From: Neoceratodus forsteri
Taxonomy: Eukaryota > Chordata > Ceratodontiformes > Ceratodontidae
DNA length: 64,000 nt
Assembly: GCA_016271365.2 (NCBI GenBank)
Contig: CM028130.1
Span: forward strand, 472,039,501-472,103,500
Direction of reading: 5' to 3'
Part shown: positions 33,584 to 43,940 of the stretch, one piece after another
Numbering within the stretch: position 1 is the stretch's first letter
How the letters are laid out: every line of letters starts with the position of its first letter
Program-made: the position numbers and the translations under genes
Notes under the pieces: generated by a model
Database searches by the model: none
What the model was told of the DNA's origin: nothing
Seen by the model: only the letters and a program-made list of their open reading frames with translations

Positions 33584-34341
33584 GTCCCACACCTCACACA
33601 GGCAGGTAGTAGGCAGGCCGGCAGCAGCAGCACCAACTCGACTTGTGGCCATCAGTCTTGCTTTCCCCCCCTCCCCTGCTGACCAACTCCCCCTCAGTCC
33701 CTATGTAAAGAACTCCCTGCTCTGATCTGATCCCGCTTTTTGCAGCTCAGAAAGCAACAGTCAAGCAGACAGGCAGTGGCACCAACAACAGCAACAGGAA
33801 CGGAGTCCCGAGTCCAACTCCTCACTGCACAGGTACAGTGAGCACAAGCCACGCCACACACTCCTTTCTCTTTCAAATGAGTGAGAAAATGAGAGAGCAT
33901 GAGTGAGTGCGAGCAGGGTGCAACTCCAATTACCCGCCAAACCAAGTCTTTGACCAATGCAATGCTGTTCCTTACCACAGCAGCCCAGATCTGTTATTGA
34001 ATGCCTGAATGTGAATGGATGGCACACCTGCCAGTCATGAGTGGCTCCTCCTTAGTCCCCCCGTAGTCACCTCACGGCTCGCTCCCGACACTCAACGCTT
34101 GCTTCTGGCACTGATATCATGTGGCTGAGCCCCCCATCAGTCACATGACGGCTGAATCTACCAAGTGCTTTTGCCAGCAAGCTCCCTAGTGGACAAACAT
34201 GGCAGTGCAGCAAAAAAAAAAAGGCAGTTTTGTTTTTTTAAACATTACTTGTCCGTGGACAAGTGCCCCTGTGCCAACTGCTTATCCCTGACTATGATCT
34301 GGTAGCCTGGGACATCGGGCTATTGGATCTGTCGAACCCTG
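33584..34341. other. Right arm of hAT-2, no gene
   Basis: Non-coding sequence between the nested hAT and the right end of hAT-2. CAGCAG-type and AC-rich tracts are present near 33600-33830. The short open frames carry no recognised domain. Confidence 0.5.
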
Positions 34342-34884
34342 ATGGACTTTTCCTGGTTTAGCAGGAAGCCTAGAGAATGTAACAGATTTTTTGTTATTTC
34401 CAGGTGTGCTTGCACCCACTGAAATGACTTTCCCACTATTAGCCAGTTGTCGAGATAAGGAAAAACTGTAACTCCTAGTTTTTGTAGGAATGCCACTACC
34501 ATGCCATGCATTTTGTGATTACCCTTGGTGGTGAGGTGAGACCGAAGGGCAGGGCTGAGAACTGGTAATGACCTGAAGGGAGTCTGAACCCGAGATATTT
34601 TTTGTGAGACTCCCTTATGGGGATGTGGAAATAGGCATCTTTTAAATCTAGAGATGCCAGCCAGTCTCCCTGCTAGATGACAGGTAAAATTATAGATAGG
34701 GTCACCATCCTGAACTTTGGCTTTGCCAGGTATTTGTTCAGATGCCTTAGGTCCAGAATAGGCCGCTACTCCCCATTTTTCTTTTCGGTAAGAAAATACC
34801 GGGTGTAAAACCCTCTGCCCCTCTGAAGGGTTGGTACCTGCTCCACTGCTTTTATGCTGAGCAGGGTTTGAACCTCCTTTTCTA
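34342..34884 (-). pseudogene. DIRS E reverse transcriptase, palm region
   Basis: On the minus strand, RPILDLRHLNKYL-type sequence is followed by ASLDLKDAYFHI, FRLPSGHYQFSALPFGLTS and KLGVTVFPYLDNWLIVGKSF, ending at LLNQEKSI at the hAT boundary. Two or three stops or shifts lie within it. The polymerase box reads YLDN, encoded GAC-AAC, the same Asp-to-Asn change as in element I. A LINE (34885-36750) separates this from the upstream linker. Confidence 0.87.
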
Positions 34885-36226
34885 TAATTATAGGCCAATC
34901 TCCTTCCTCCCCATACTCTCCAAGCTCCTAGAAAAGTTGTGGATACCCAGCTGAGATCTTTCATAGACAACTTGAACTTACTAAACCCTATGCAGTCAGG
35001 CTTCAGAGCGAAGCACAGTACCATTACGGCCCTGGCAAAAGTAACTAACGACCGGCAACGGGACTTAGACAACAAAAAATTAATCTGTGCAGTTTTTCTG
35101 GATCTCAGTAAGGCCTTTGACACCGTCGACCACTGTTTGGTCCTCTCCACTTTACAAACAATAGGCCTAGACCAAACCTCCTTCTGTTGGTTCCATGACT
35201 GCCTCATGGGTAGGCAACAACAAATCAAGGCTGAAGGGGAGCTTTCTTCACTTAAACTGATAAAAAGAGGTATCCCTCAGGGGTCCATATTGGGACCATT
35301 ACTGTTTGCTATCTATATCAACAGCCTGGATGTAGGCATTAAGGAAGCAAGCATTCACCTGATGACACAGTGCTCTACATAAGCGTGAATCTCCTGAAGC
35401 TGCCTGTGGCAACCTGCAAACCGACTTTAACATCCTGCAGCACCAGCTCCTCAGTAAAAGACTACTACTTAATGCCAAGAAAACCAATGCAATGCTATTC
35501 TCACCAACTGACCAAGGGGCATATTCTGCCACTGCTGGTCCATTACCTTCTATCTTCACCTTACTAGGTGAACATCTTGAATACGTACCAAAATTCAAGT
35601 ATTTGGGTGTCTGGATAGACAATAAACTCTCATATGTGGAACATATAGAAGAACTGCTGAAAAAACTGAGGCAGAGGCTTGGACTCTTCTTCAGAATAAA
35701 TCGCCTCCTGACCATAGACGCCAAAACACAGCTTGCCCAATCCACATTCCTCTCACTAATTGACTATGCTGACTTCATATATGGCCAGTGCCCAGCCTCA
35801 CATGTTGCTAAATTGGACGTACTGTATCATAGAGCTCTGAGATTTAGAACAGGCCTCCCCTTTTCCACCCCCCACTGTTCACTATATGCAGCTGTGGGCT
35901 GGCTCTCCCTTCAACACAGGTGGTATAGAAATGCAGCCCTCTGGACGCTCCGAGCCATCACCAACAAACTCCCACAATACACTGCTGACTGTCTCCCACT
36001 AAGCCTAATTGGGAATTATGCCTTGAGAAGTCACTCACGGGCTTCCCTGAAAGTACCTAGGGTTGGTACCCACTTTGGAAGAACAGCCATAAACTTTGTC
36101 CTGCCCACGCTTTGGAATAGGATACAGAAATCGCTGAGACTTAGCTCCCCTGCTAGTCTTGCTATGCTCAAGACCCTGTATGACAAAACATTTCTGGAGC
36201 TCTGTAACTGTTTCCACCATTCCTAG
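34885..36226 (+). pseudogene. LINE ORF2: reverse transcriptase and C-terminal module
   Basis: Frame 34939-35382 shows MQSGFRAKHSTITALAKVTN, CAVFLDLSKAFDTVDHCLVL and RGIPQGSILGPLLFAIYINS. The next stretch, where the Asp-Asp box should be, is frameshifted (about 35360-35490). Frame 35492-36226 continues with EYVPKFKYLGVWIDNKLSYV, SLIDYADFIYGQCPASHVAK and FGRTAINFVLPTLWNRIQKS. The last is the typical C-terminal tail of L2/CR1-group LINEs. The 3' UTR runs 36227-36732. Target-primed reverse transcription is the known role of this family. Confidence 0.85.
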
Positions 36227-36750
36227 TTGTCCAGCTGATGTTTCCGCTCAATCTAAGTCCTTCCCATTCAAACTAAGTGTTCCCTTACCAAGATTATTCC
36301 CCCCTCCCTCAGTCCATTCTAGTCCCACCGGTACTACCTGTTCACCTCAGTCCATTCCAGTCCCACCAGTACTACTTAATCACTGCAACACACCCCCCCA
36401 TCGCCCACTCTTATGTCCTGATACCACCTGCTTAGTATCCCAGAATCTTTCTGCCAGCATCTCTGCCTCCTACACGTGCGCTTTTCCATATCCCAGGGAC
36501 TCTTTTACAGGCTATGAACATGTTATTGATGGAAAGGATTCTAAAAGCATCTCTGCATATATTATTTATCTTTATTTCTACACTGTATATATTTTGTTGT
36601 ATACGTCTTGCTACTGCTGTTTTATGTATATTTTACTTGTACTCTATTCTGTTCCCCTCGTCCTTGCAAACTGCAGGTCCACCTTGTAAATGAGCTTGCT
36701 CAATGGTGATCTCATGGGTAAATAAAGATTTTGATTGATTGATTGATTTT
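34885..36750 (+). mobile_element. 5'-truncated LINE (L2/Rex1-like) inserted in DIRS E
   Basis: The insertion starts inside the RT motif NYRPISFLPILSKLLEKL and ends with AATAAAGATTTT followed by a (GATT)n tail at 36733-36750. It is opposite in orientation to the DIRS it interrupts. DIRS sequence CCTCCTTTT at the left flank and TTTTCCAGGAGC at the right flank rejoin to give the gene order of relatives. Only the RT and C-terminal module survive. The 3' end resembles the inverted fragment at 58640-59100. Confidence 0.85.
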
Positions 36751-38326
36751 CCAGGAGCTGTTCTTCGAGAAGGGAGGTGGGTTTGAATAGCCTTGACTTC
36801 AGAGAAGGGAAGGATTTGAAGCTCAGAGAGAGTCCCTGGCTCACTAATTCCAATGCCCACTTGTCGGTGGTTATGGCCTGCCAGGCCTGAAAGAAGTGAG
36901 CCAGTCTGCCCCCTACTGGTATTAGGGAGGCGGCCTTGGCAAAGGAGTAAGGGATTTTGTTTTGGTGGGGCCTGAGCCTGGGCGGATTGGGAACCCCTCC
37001 TGGAGCCCCTTTGACCTCTAGCCCTATAATACCCAGTCTGCTGTGGGTATGGTTGCAGCTGTGAAACAGCTTGAGGCTGATAGAAGGGCTTACCATAGGA
37101 CCTTCCTCTACCTCCCGTTCAATAAGGCCTATAAGAAGTAGAAGACCTGTCTTTGGATGAATTACTCTTATAGGTGGTTTAGTATTCATCCACCTTTTTC
37201 ATTTATTCTTCAGTCTGTTTGCCAAAGAGGGAATGATCTTGAACAGGAAAGTCCATGGCCATAGTCTGGGTGTCCTGTGTTAAATTTGTAGCCCTTAGCC
37301 AAGCAAACCTTCTCAGGGCTACAGTCAGAGCCATAATCCTAGCAGTGTTACCATTGGCATCTGCTGCCATCTGGAACTGGTATTTGGATGCTTCCAGTCC
37401 ATACCTGGCTATTCCTGCTAGGTCATCAGAGATAGGACAGGGAACCTTCTCTGACATGGCCAAAACAGACTGCCACATTGTATTTTGTTACTGTGCAGCA
37501 TGGGCCTGGTAATTAGCTTGTCTGACCCCCCCAGAGAGACTGCTAAATACCCTTTCTTCGACATGCTGTCCATTTTCCTTGAATCCTTCTCAAGTGGATG
37601 AGAGGATAAAGGAACCCTCGCCTTCTCACAGGCTGCCTGCTGGACTATACCCTGATGATCAGGGTGAGAACAGAGGAATTCAGCCCCTTTCCAGTCGAGT
37701 TGGTACATCTTGTCAGTCTTCTTATCCAGAGGCATGACAGAGTTAGGGTTCTGCAGGACTGTGAATAAATCCTTCTTAAAGAATTTATTAATAGGCAGGA
37801 AAATCTTTTTATTGGGTGTTAACCCCACCATTTCCATATATTCTGCCTCCTCCTCGTCCTCTATGACCTCGGTGGTGGCCAGGTCAGGGGCATCTACTAT
37901 TTTCCTCACAAAGGAAAAGTGAGAGGAAAAATCCTCAGGCCTAGCAGGAGAGCCAAAATCCTGATCTGATGAGATTTCCAGTTCAATGGACTCACCATCA
38001 TCATCATCCTCTGGTATGTCATACTCCCCACTACCTATTTCCTGAGACTGGGGATCTGAGGAGGGAGTAATCTCCTGAACCCTTGGAGGAGGAGGGGTTG
38101 GAGAAGGTATGAACCCTTGAATTGCCTCAATGACTTCAGTAGCCTTGGCAATTTCCTCAGTAGTAGGCAGACAGTGAGGCACAGAAGAATTCCCTATAGG
38201 TTTTGCCTGGGGTTCGACATGTTTGGTCTTCTTTGACTTTCTGGAGGGGACCGGAGAGTCAGTCAGCCCACTCAGTCTTTTTAAAGAGGTTGATTCACCC
38301 TTATTAGGTGTGGTAAAGGAAGAAAA
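36751..38326 (-). pseudogene. DIRS E gag core and linker to RT
   Basis: Frame 38182-37418 gives TAEEIAKA-type sequence (LPTTEEIAKATEVIEAIQGF), an acidic stretch (YDIPEDDDDGESIELEISSD) and EAEYMEMVGLTPNKKIFLPI. It continues with VQQAACEKARVPLSSHPLEK. Frame 37478-37203 gives the conserved core end, YQFQMAADANGNTARIMALT and DFPVQDHSLFGKQTEE. Frame 37189-36751 is the linker, with PVGGRLAHFFQAWQAITTDK. The N-terminal Cys/His part of this gag is at 50628-50367, separated by element D. One frameshift near 37480 breaks the core. Confidence 0.85.
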
Positions 38327-38330
38327 GTAC

Positions 38331-38745
38331 AGTTACGTAAGAACTTACCGTAACTGTAGATCTTTGAGAGAGGCTCTTACAGTAGGTAATTACATATAGG
38401 ACTGACGCCGGCTGGCGGCAGGACCCCACGGAAAAATTTCTAGCTAGCAGTCCCTGGCGAGGGACCACCTCCACGTCAGGTGACCGGTGTCATACAACGT
38501 CGGTATAAAGGGGCGGTCCTGGATGCCCGCCTTCCAGTTCTTTCCCTCCACAGGCCAGGAAGGCCCAGATGAGAGAGAAGCAAATGTTTCCATTCCTGGA
38601 AAAGGAGCTGAAAAAGCCTAGGGGGATGGAGGGCGGGAAGGTATTACCTACTGCAAGAGCCCGTCTCAAAGATCTACTGTTACGGTATGTTCTTTCGTAA
38701 CTCTACTATCTTACTTCAAGAGGGCTCTTGCAGTACGTAATTACA
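38331..38745 (+). repeat. Right ITR and ICR of DIRS element D
   Basis: The ITR includes GTAATTACATATAGGACTGA and AATTTCTAGCTAGCAGTCCC, both repeated inverted at 50270-50330. The outermost 25 bases form a near-palindrome, AGTTACG-TAAGAACTTAC-CGTAACT. The ICR has a left half complementary to this outer end and a right half matching the left ITR (TCTTGCAGTACGTAATTAC), meeting at about 38704. Confidence 0.9.
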
Positions 38746-40286
38746 TATAGGACTGAATCCCAAGCAGTCTGGAACAAATAAGAGGCACCGGGAGGAGGAA
38801 ACTACTCCAGAAAGTAGCAGTAGCCTTGTAAGCCTCAAGACAGGAGGCCTTGCAAAACAGCTAGCCCGAAGCCTGCTCTGTGGCGAGAGGCAATGTCCAA
38901 ACTGTAGTGTTTCATAAAGGTATGGACGGAAGTCCAGGTATGGCAGTACATATATGTCTGCCGTGACATATTTCTTGAAACAAGCCGCAGAGGTCAGCAT
39001 TCCCTCCTGTGGAATGACCTCTGACCTGACTCGAAGGGTCTTGTTGTACTTGTCATAACAGAAAGTGATGCAATGAGCCAACCACTTCGACAGGCATTGC
39101 TTGGAAACAGCATTGCCTTCTCTTTTGTGAGCAAAAGAGATGAACAACTGATCAGTCTTTCTGAGATCCTTCGTCCTGTCGGTATAGTATCTCAGAATCC
39201 GGTGAACATCTATGGTATGGAGTAAATATTCCCCTTGATTAGAATACTGCATAAAAAAGGCAGGAAGCTCTATGGACTGATTTAAGGTAGACTCTGCTAC
39301 TACTTTAGGTAGAAACTTAGGATTCATGCGAAGAGCAACTCGTTCTTTGTGAAAAATCAAATAGGGGATTTTACACATAAGGGCCTGGAGCTCGGAAATT
39401 CTTCGAGCCGAAGTAATGGCCACCAAGAAAAGCATCTTCCATGAAAGAAACTTCAGATCTGCAGAAGCTGCAGGTTCGAAGGGAGGGAGAGTAAGTTTCT
39501 CGAGAACAAAATTCAAGTCCCAAGGGGGAGCAGGGGTATGGATGGGGACCTTAGATGAAGGACCCCTCTGAGAAAGGTCTTAGAGACCTCTAGTTGAGTG
39601 AAAGCTTTATCTGCGAAGGGAACGTGGTAGGCTGAGATAGCAGCCATGTGAACCTTCAGGAAGGAATGGCTGAGACCCAGGTCAAAGAGATGACGTAAGT
39701 ACTCCAGCAGAAAAGCCACTGAACAGGAGAAAGGCTCCACGCTCTTGGAGGCTGCCCAAATAGAGAATCTCTTCCACTTCATGGCATAAGTGGACCTGGT
39801 GGAGGGTTTTCTAGCCTCCACTAAAATCTCCGCCACTTTTGGAGAGACGCCAAAACGGGATTGGGCTAGGTTTGCAGGAGCCATGCACGTAGTTGAAGGG
39901 ATTTGAGGCCTGGGTGGACCAGGGTCCCCTGATCCTGGGTAAGCAAGCCTCGAGATAGAGGAAGAGGAAGAGGCGGAACCTCTGAGTATTGTTGTAGAAG
40001 ACAGAACCAGATTTGCCTGGGCCAGAAAGGAGCGATTAGAATCATTCTCGCTCCTTCTGTGGTTAGTTTCTGCAATACTCGTGGGATCAGAGGAATTGGG
40101 GGAAAAGCATAGACAAATCTGTCCTTCCAGTCTAGAGACAGAGCGTCGCTCCAGAAAGCGCCTCGCTCTGGAACGAGTGAGCAAAAGGTGGGAAGTTTTG
40201 CGTTTTGGGGAGAGGCGAACAGGTCTACCTGCGGAGTCCCCCAAAGCTGAAAGATATCGTCTAGCACCCCTTGATCCAATTCCCAC
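38716..40286 (-). pseudogene. DIRS D tyrosine recombinase
   Basis: Frame 40286-39513 starts with Arg/Ser-rich sequence overlapping the RT-side reading frame. It then gives EARKPSTRSTYAMKWKRFSI and VAFLLEYLRHLFDLGLSHSF, the SAM-like core-binding region. Frame 39516-38716 gives WKMLFLVAITSARRISELQA with the first catalytic Arg, then VAESTLNQSIELPAFFMQY and KQCLSKWLAHCITFCYDKY. From there the frame shifts: the His-x-x-Arg region reads HSTG in an adjacent frame, suggesting loss of the second Arg, and TFMKHYSL with the Tyr lies in a third frame. Two shifts near the C-terminus make this a recent-looking pseudogene. Confidence 0.87.
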
Positions 40287-40822
40287 TCATGTGCCAGGGC
40301 AGAGGAGCAGCTTAGCTTGTCTGCCAGAGTGTTGTCGACTCCTGGAACATGAATCACCGTGAGGTGAAGGTCATGTTGAGTTGCCCAATCCCAAACCCTC
40401 ATTGCTTCCCTGCATAGAGGATAGGAGCAAGTTCCTCCCTGTTTGTTGATGTACCACACCACACACATGTTGTCCGTCTGGACAGCTAGGTGGCCGGGAA
40501 GAATATATTGGTGAAGAGCTTGGAGAGCGTATAGCACAGCTCGAAGCTCGAGCACGTTGATGTGGAGAACTTGTTCCAGTCTGGACCATAAGCCTTGGGT
40601 CTGATGAGGGCCCACATGGGCTCCCCAACCTTCGCCTGATGCGTCTGTGGTCAAAGTCTGGAAGGGGGGAGGATGAAAGAAGGGGACCCCCCGAAACAGG
40701 TTCTCTCGAACCATCCACCATTGCAAATCTCGTACCATTGGCGATGAGATCAGAACTAATTGATCTAGGTCGTCCACAAGTTGATCCCACTGGGAGCGAA
40801 GAGTCCACTGAGAGATCCTCAT
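39866..40822 (-). CDS. DIRS D RNase H and methyltransferase-like domain, open frame
   Basis: A 318-codon open frame. RNase H motifs in order are LTTDASGEGWGAHVG (about residue 57), VLHINVLELRAVLYAL, VQTDNMCVVWYINKQGG and HVPGVDNTLADKLS. The C-terminal part has LWGTPQVDLFASPQNAKLPT, WKDRFVYAFPPIPLIPRVLQ and MILIAPFWPRQIWF, the Dam-like region DIRS polyproteins carry after RNase H. An in-frame stop just upstream (near 40830) separates it from RT, and its end overlaps the recombinase frame. Intact by itself, but only a segment of a once continuous polyprotein. Confidence 0.85.
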   Translation of the reverse strand: MRISQWTLRSQWDQLVDDLDQLVLISSPMVRDLQWWMVRENLFRGVPFFHPPPFQTLTTDASGEGWGAHVGPHQTQGLWSRLEQVLHINVLELRAVLYALQALHQYILPGHLAVQTDNMCVVWYINKQGGTCSYPLCREAMRVWDWATQHDLHLTVIHVPGVDNTLADKLSCSSALAHEWELDQGVLDDIFQLWGTPQVDLFASPQNAKLPTFCSLVPERGAFWSDALSLDWKDRFVYAFPPIPLIPRVLQKLTTEGARMILIAPFWPRQIWFCLLQQYSEVPPLPLPLSRGLLTQDQGTLVHPGLKSLQLRAWLLQT

Positions 40823-40834
40823 GTAGAGTCGAGC

Positions 40835-41809
40835 TCAGGGGACCATCGGAATAGTGGCCGCCATGAGCCCCAGAAGACGGAGGATCGACCTCGCCGGAAC
40901 CCTCCTGCATTCTGATAGCAGGGAAATCAGGGATTGAAGAGAGGCCGCCCTTTCTGGAGGCAGGAAGGCCTTGCTCACAGTCGTATCGAGGATAGCCCCG
41001 ATGAACTGTAGCCTCTGGGAAGGGTCCAGATGAGACTTGGAATGGTTGATGGTTATACCCAGGCAAGTGAAAACCTGCTGGGTGAGGGAGACAAAATGCA
41101 GGAGTTCCTTCCTGGATGAGGCCGCCAGGAGCCAGTCGTCCAGGTAAGGGAACACCTGTACTCCCATTGTACGCAGGTGGGCCGCTACCATGGCCAGGCA
41201 TTTGGTAAATACTCGGGGCGCCGAGGAAAGACCAAAGGGGAGCACCTTGAATTGGTAGTGGTCCCCCTGAAACGCAAAATGAAGATACTTGCAGTGAGAG
41301 AGGTGAATGGGAATGTGCAGATAGGCATCCTGCATATCCAGCGCACAAAGCCATTGACCCGGTCGAAGGAGGGGCAGAAGGCTCTGCAGAGAGAGCATCC
41401 TGAACCTTTTGTATTCCACATAAAGATTCAAGGAACTGACATCTAGAATGGGTCTGAGATCTCCCATCTTCTTTGGGACCAGGAGAAAATGGGAATAGTA
41501 ACCCGTCCCTTGAAGATGAAGTGTGATGGGTCTCCATCGCCGCTTCACGAGAAGGGCTGAGATTTCTTCCGGACCAAAGTGGAAGATGTTCCCTTGAATA
41601 GGGCTAATTTCAGGGTGGGTGCAGGGTGGTTTCTGAAGAAACCTATGGAATGCCCTTCCGCTATAAGCTGAGCCACCCAAGAATCTGTGGTTATCTTCTA
41701 AGCCGGAAGGTGGAGGGAAATCCTCCCTCCCACCGTCTCGGGGTCCAGAAGCGGTGGAGAGAAAGGAGTCAGGTGGCATGGGGCAAAGCGCTGCAGCTGA
41801 GGTGCCCAC
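40835..41809 (-). CDS. DIRS D reverse transcriptase, open frame
   Basis: A 324-codon open frame covering the whole RT. It begins in the gag-RT linker (FHFGPEEISALLVKRRWRPI). It continues with YYSHFLLVPKKMGDLRPILD, ALDMQDAYLHIPIHLSHCKY, VLPFGLSSAPRVFTKCLAMV, VFPYLDDWLLAASS with both catalytic Asp, and RLQFIGAILDTTVSKAFLPP. It ends with RSILRLLGLMAATIPMVP and a stop before RNase H. This is the best-preserved RT in the window. The start Met is arbitrary; in DIRS the polyprotein is often expressed from an internal start overlapping gag. Confidence 0.87.
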   Translation of the reverse strand: MGTSAAALCPMPPDSFLSTASGPRDGGREDFPPPSGLEDNHRFLGGSAYSGRAFHRFLQKPPCTHPEISPIQGNIFHFGPEEISALLVKRRWRPITLHLQGTGYYSHFLLVPKKMGDLRPILDVSSLNLYVEYKRFRMLSLQSLLPLLRPGQWLCALDMQDAYLHIPIHLSHCKYLHFAFQGDHYQFKVLPFGLSSAPRVFTKCLAMVAAHLRTMGVQVFPYLDDWLLAASSRKELLHFVSLTQQVFTCLGITINHSKSHLDPSQRLQFIGAILDTTVSKAFLPPERAASLQSLISLLSECRRVPARSILRLLGLMAATIPMVP

Positions 41810-42225
41810 TGCTTTTTGGGGTGGAGGGGCTTGGCAGCCGCGGGCCCTCGACGCTTAGTGGCCCGCCTTCTTGGGTTTTGCTTGTAATGAATCCGCTCAT
41901 GGGTGCTGACTTGCTGGTGTTAATGACAGTACATGAATCCACTTGATTTCAGAGCCATCCTTCTTCTTAAAGTCAGTGATGATGTTCTTGACATCACCGC
42001 TGAAAGCACCTAACTCTGAAAGATGCCTCCCGAATAGCGGATTGTACTTCCGGGCCAAATCTGACAATGGAGGCCAGGCATGATGTCAGAGAGGACTCAC
42101 GGCGAAAGCGGAGTTCGGTTTCTGCAGTGTCTCACTGCATTGCACGCCGCCGCAAAATGTATGGCTGGCCGAACGAGCAGAATGGACGAGGTCTGCTAAC
42201 CTCTTTGACTCTGGGAGTCAGGTAA
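41810..42225 (-). pseudogene. DIRS D gag, C-terminal part
   Basis: Minus-strand sequence continues gag from element C's insertion point to the linker before RT. Short coding blocks in shifting frames correspond to the conserved core (region equivalent to VAADAxx...FxV in other copies) and a basic tail. Stops and shifts are frequent, so individual motifs are weak. Confidence 0.6.
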
Positions 42226-42870
42226 GAAAAATTACTCACCTTAGTAATTGCTTTTCCTGTCATGGAGTCTTTGCTATATTATAACAATAGCAGTCAGCCA
42301 CTGCAGCTGAACTGCCCGGCGAGGAAGGAGTTAACTCCAGAAGATCTGAGTTCTACAGCGAGGGCGCTGTGCTCAAAGTTTCATCTGGCAGTTTCAAATG
42401 AAACTGTCAGATCTTGATGAAGCCAACATCAAAGGACGGAAAAAGTCTGTGTGGAAACTACACTAGCTCTATGGCTACCTACTAGTAGTAATACAATAAC
42501 TAATATAAACAATAAAGAAATACCCAGAACCTATAATAACAAGATTGATGGTATTATGGTTCATTTTACCGCCCTTATAGCACATATGAACCCCCTTCCC
42601 AAGACTCAAGTCCAACATAAGGGGCACAAAAAAAAAATAAATAACCTAAATGAATATCTAGATCCCTAACCCAAAGGAAAACAGGTTAGGGGAAAAACTA
42701 AAATGGCATGACACAGTTGTAACTACCTACACCTCTACCCAAGTAGGAGTTCTGAGAGGGGCAGGAGGGAGAGGAAAGATATAGCAAGACTCATGAGAAG
42801 AAAGCAATTACTAAGGTGAGTAATTTTTCTTCAAACACCATGGAAGTCTTGCTATATTGTAACAATAGCA
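42226..42870 (+). repeat. Right ITR and ICR of DIRS element C
   Basis: The ITR shares AACAATAGCAGTCAGCCACT, GCAGCTGAACTGCCC and GGCAGTTTCAAATGAAACTG blocks, inverted, with 47750-47921. The outer dyad ATTACT-CACCTT-AGTAAT is at 42231-42248. The ICR at about 42770-42870 contains ATTACT-AAGGTG-AGTAAT (42807-42824), then TTCAAACACCATGGAAGTC matching the left ITR end. The 42421-42769 interval is non-coding 3' sequence. Confidence 0.9.
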
Positions 42871-42879
42871 GATTACACA

Positions 42880-43900
42880 GCAGTACCTCCATGGAGGAGG
42901 GTCAGAACCATTTAGAAATAGGCTTTCAAGCAATAGTTGTGCTAAACCGAGCATCTCTCCTGGACTGGACATCCAGGGAATAATGCTTGGTAAAGGTGTG
43001 AACTGTCTTCCAGGTAGCAGCTTGACAAATCTCCAGAATAGAATGGTTCTAGCAGCTGCTGGGAGACGCAGCCGTACCCCCTGGTGGGAGTGGGCCCTCA
43101 ATCCTGAGGTGGGGTACTCTACCCAGTTTCGATAACAAAATTGGATACAAAGAGACAATCCACCTTGTAATTGTTCTCTTAGTGGCAGGTTTCCCTTTGC
43201 CAACCTCCATAGGTAAGAAACAGTTGGAGGGATTCGAACCTATGACCTCTGGTGCGCTTCTAGATAGTAACTTAATGCCCTTTTGACATCCAAGCTGTGC
43301 AGTCTCCCTCACCTGAGAAGAATGCTCAGTGAAAAAATACTGGGAGGGAGATAGATTGATTCAGGTGGAAATCAGAAACCACCTTAGGGTAAAATTTCTA
43401 TTAGTCCTATGGACTATCTTATCTCTGTGGGAAAGAGATAAAATCTTCTTCCACTGACAGGGGCTCCTGTAAATCACTCAGGTATGGCTCAAGGCAGAGG
43501 TGATAGCTACTAGAAAACGGTTTTCCGTTAAATACTTGAGTTCTGCAGGTAGACAGAGGCTCAGAAGGGGTTGCATTAACTGAGCAATGCAAATATTCAG
43601 GTCTCCAGGCGGAGCTGGTTCTGAAAAAGGAGGGTTAGTATGAAGTAACCCTTTAAAAAACTTGGAGAACACAGGTGAGAAGAAAGGGAGGCAGGCTTCC
43701 CTGTTGACACAAAAGCAGAGACAGCTGCCAGATGAACTCTTCAGGGTAGCTGGTCTAAGGCCTAGGGAATTCAGATGGACCAAATATTCAGAAGAATGGG
43801 AAGATCAGCAGATTCTGGGATAATCTGCCTCCAGAGCACCAGATGGAAAACCCTCTTCCACTTAGAATTATAAGTGGTCTTAGTGGAAGGGCTTCCTCAG
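42880..43900 (-). pseudogene. DIRS C tyrosine recombinase
   Basis: Frame 43783-43478 gives MVHLNSLGLRPATLKSS and NICIAQLMQPLLSLCLPAEL, with a frameshift inside the MQPPFEPM-type segment. The Arg block (TSALSH) is damaged. Frames 43312-43049 and 43203-42811 cover the C-terminal half, with KRTITRWIV, SGLRAHSHQG and ILFWRFVKLLPGRQFT. His-x-x-Arg and Tyr contexts are recognisable only across frame changes. Confidence 0.82.
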
Positions 43901-43940
43901 AAGCCTTAAAGTATCCATGACACCTTGAGAAAGGTGTAAG

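Larger units (their letters stand above)
27429..34341 (-). mobile_element. 6.9 kb hAT transposon with decayed transposase (hAT-2)
   Basis: Flanked by the exact 8-bp duplication ATGGACTT (27421-27428 and 34342-34349). The ends are short imperfect inverted repeats: CAGGGACTGACAAAT at 27429 and, on the other strand from 34341, CAGGGTTCGACAGAT. It is inserted in the RT gene of DIRS E, whose sequence continues on both sides across the duplicated octamer. The transposase is on the minus strand at 30200-27822, near the left end. The right half holds CA repeats, a nested smaller hAT and GC-rich non-coding sequence. Confidence 0.9.

Noticed and set aside
33471..33725. Overlapping plus-strand Pro-rich frames as a gene
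   Set aside because: They translate the GC-rich end of the nested hAT and its flank; no start context or domain.
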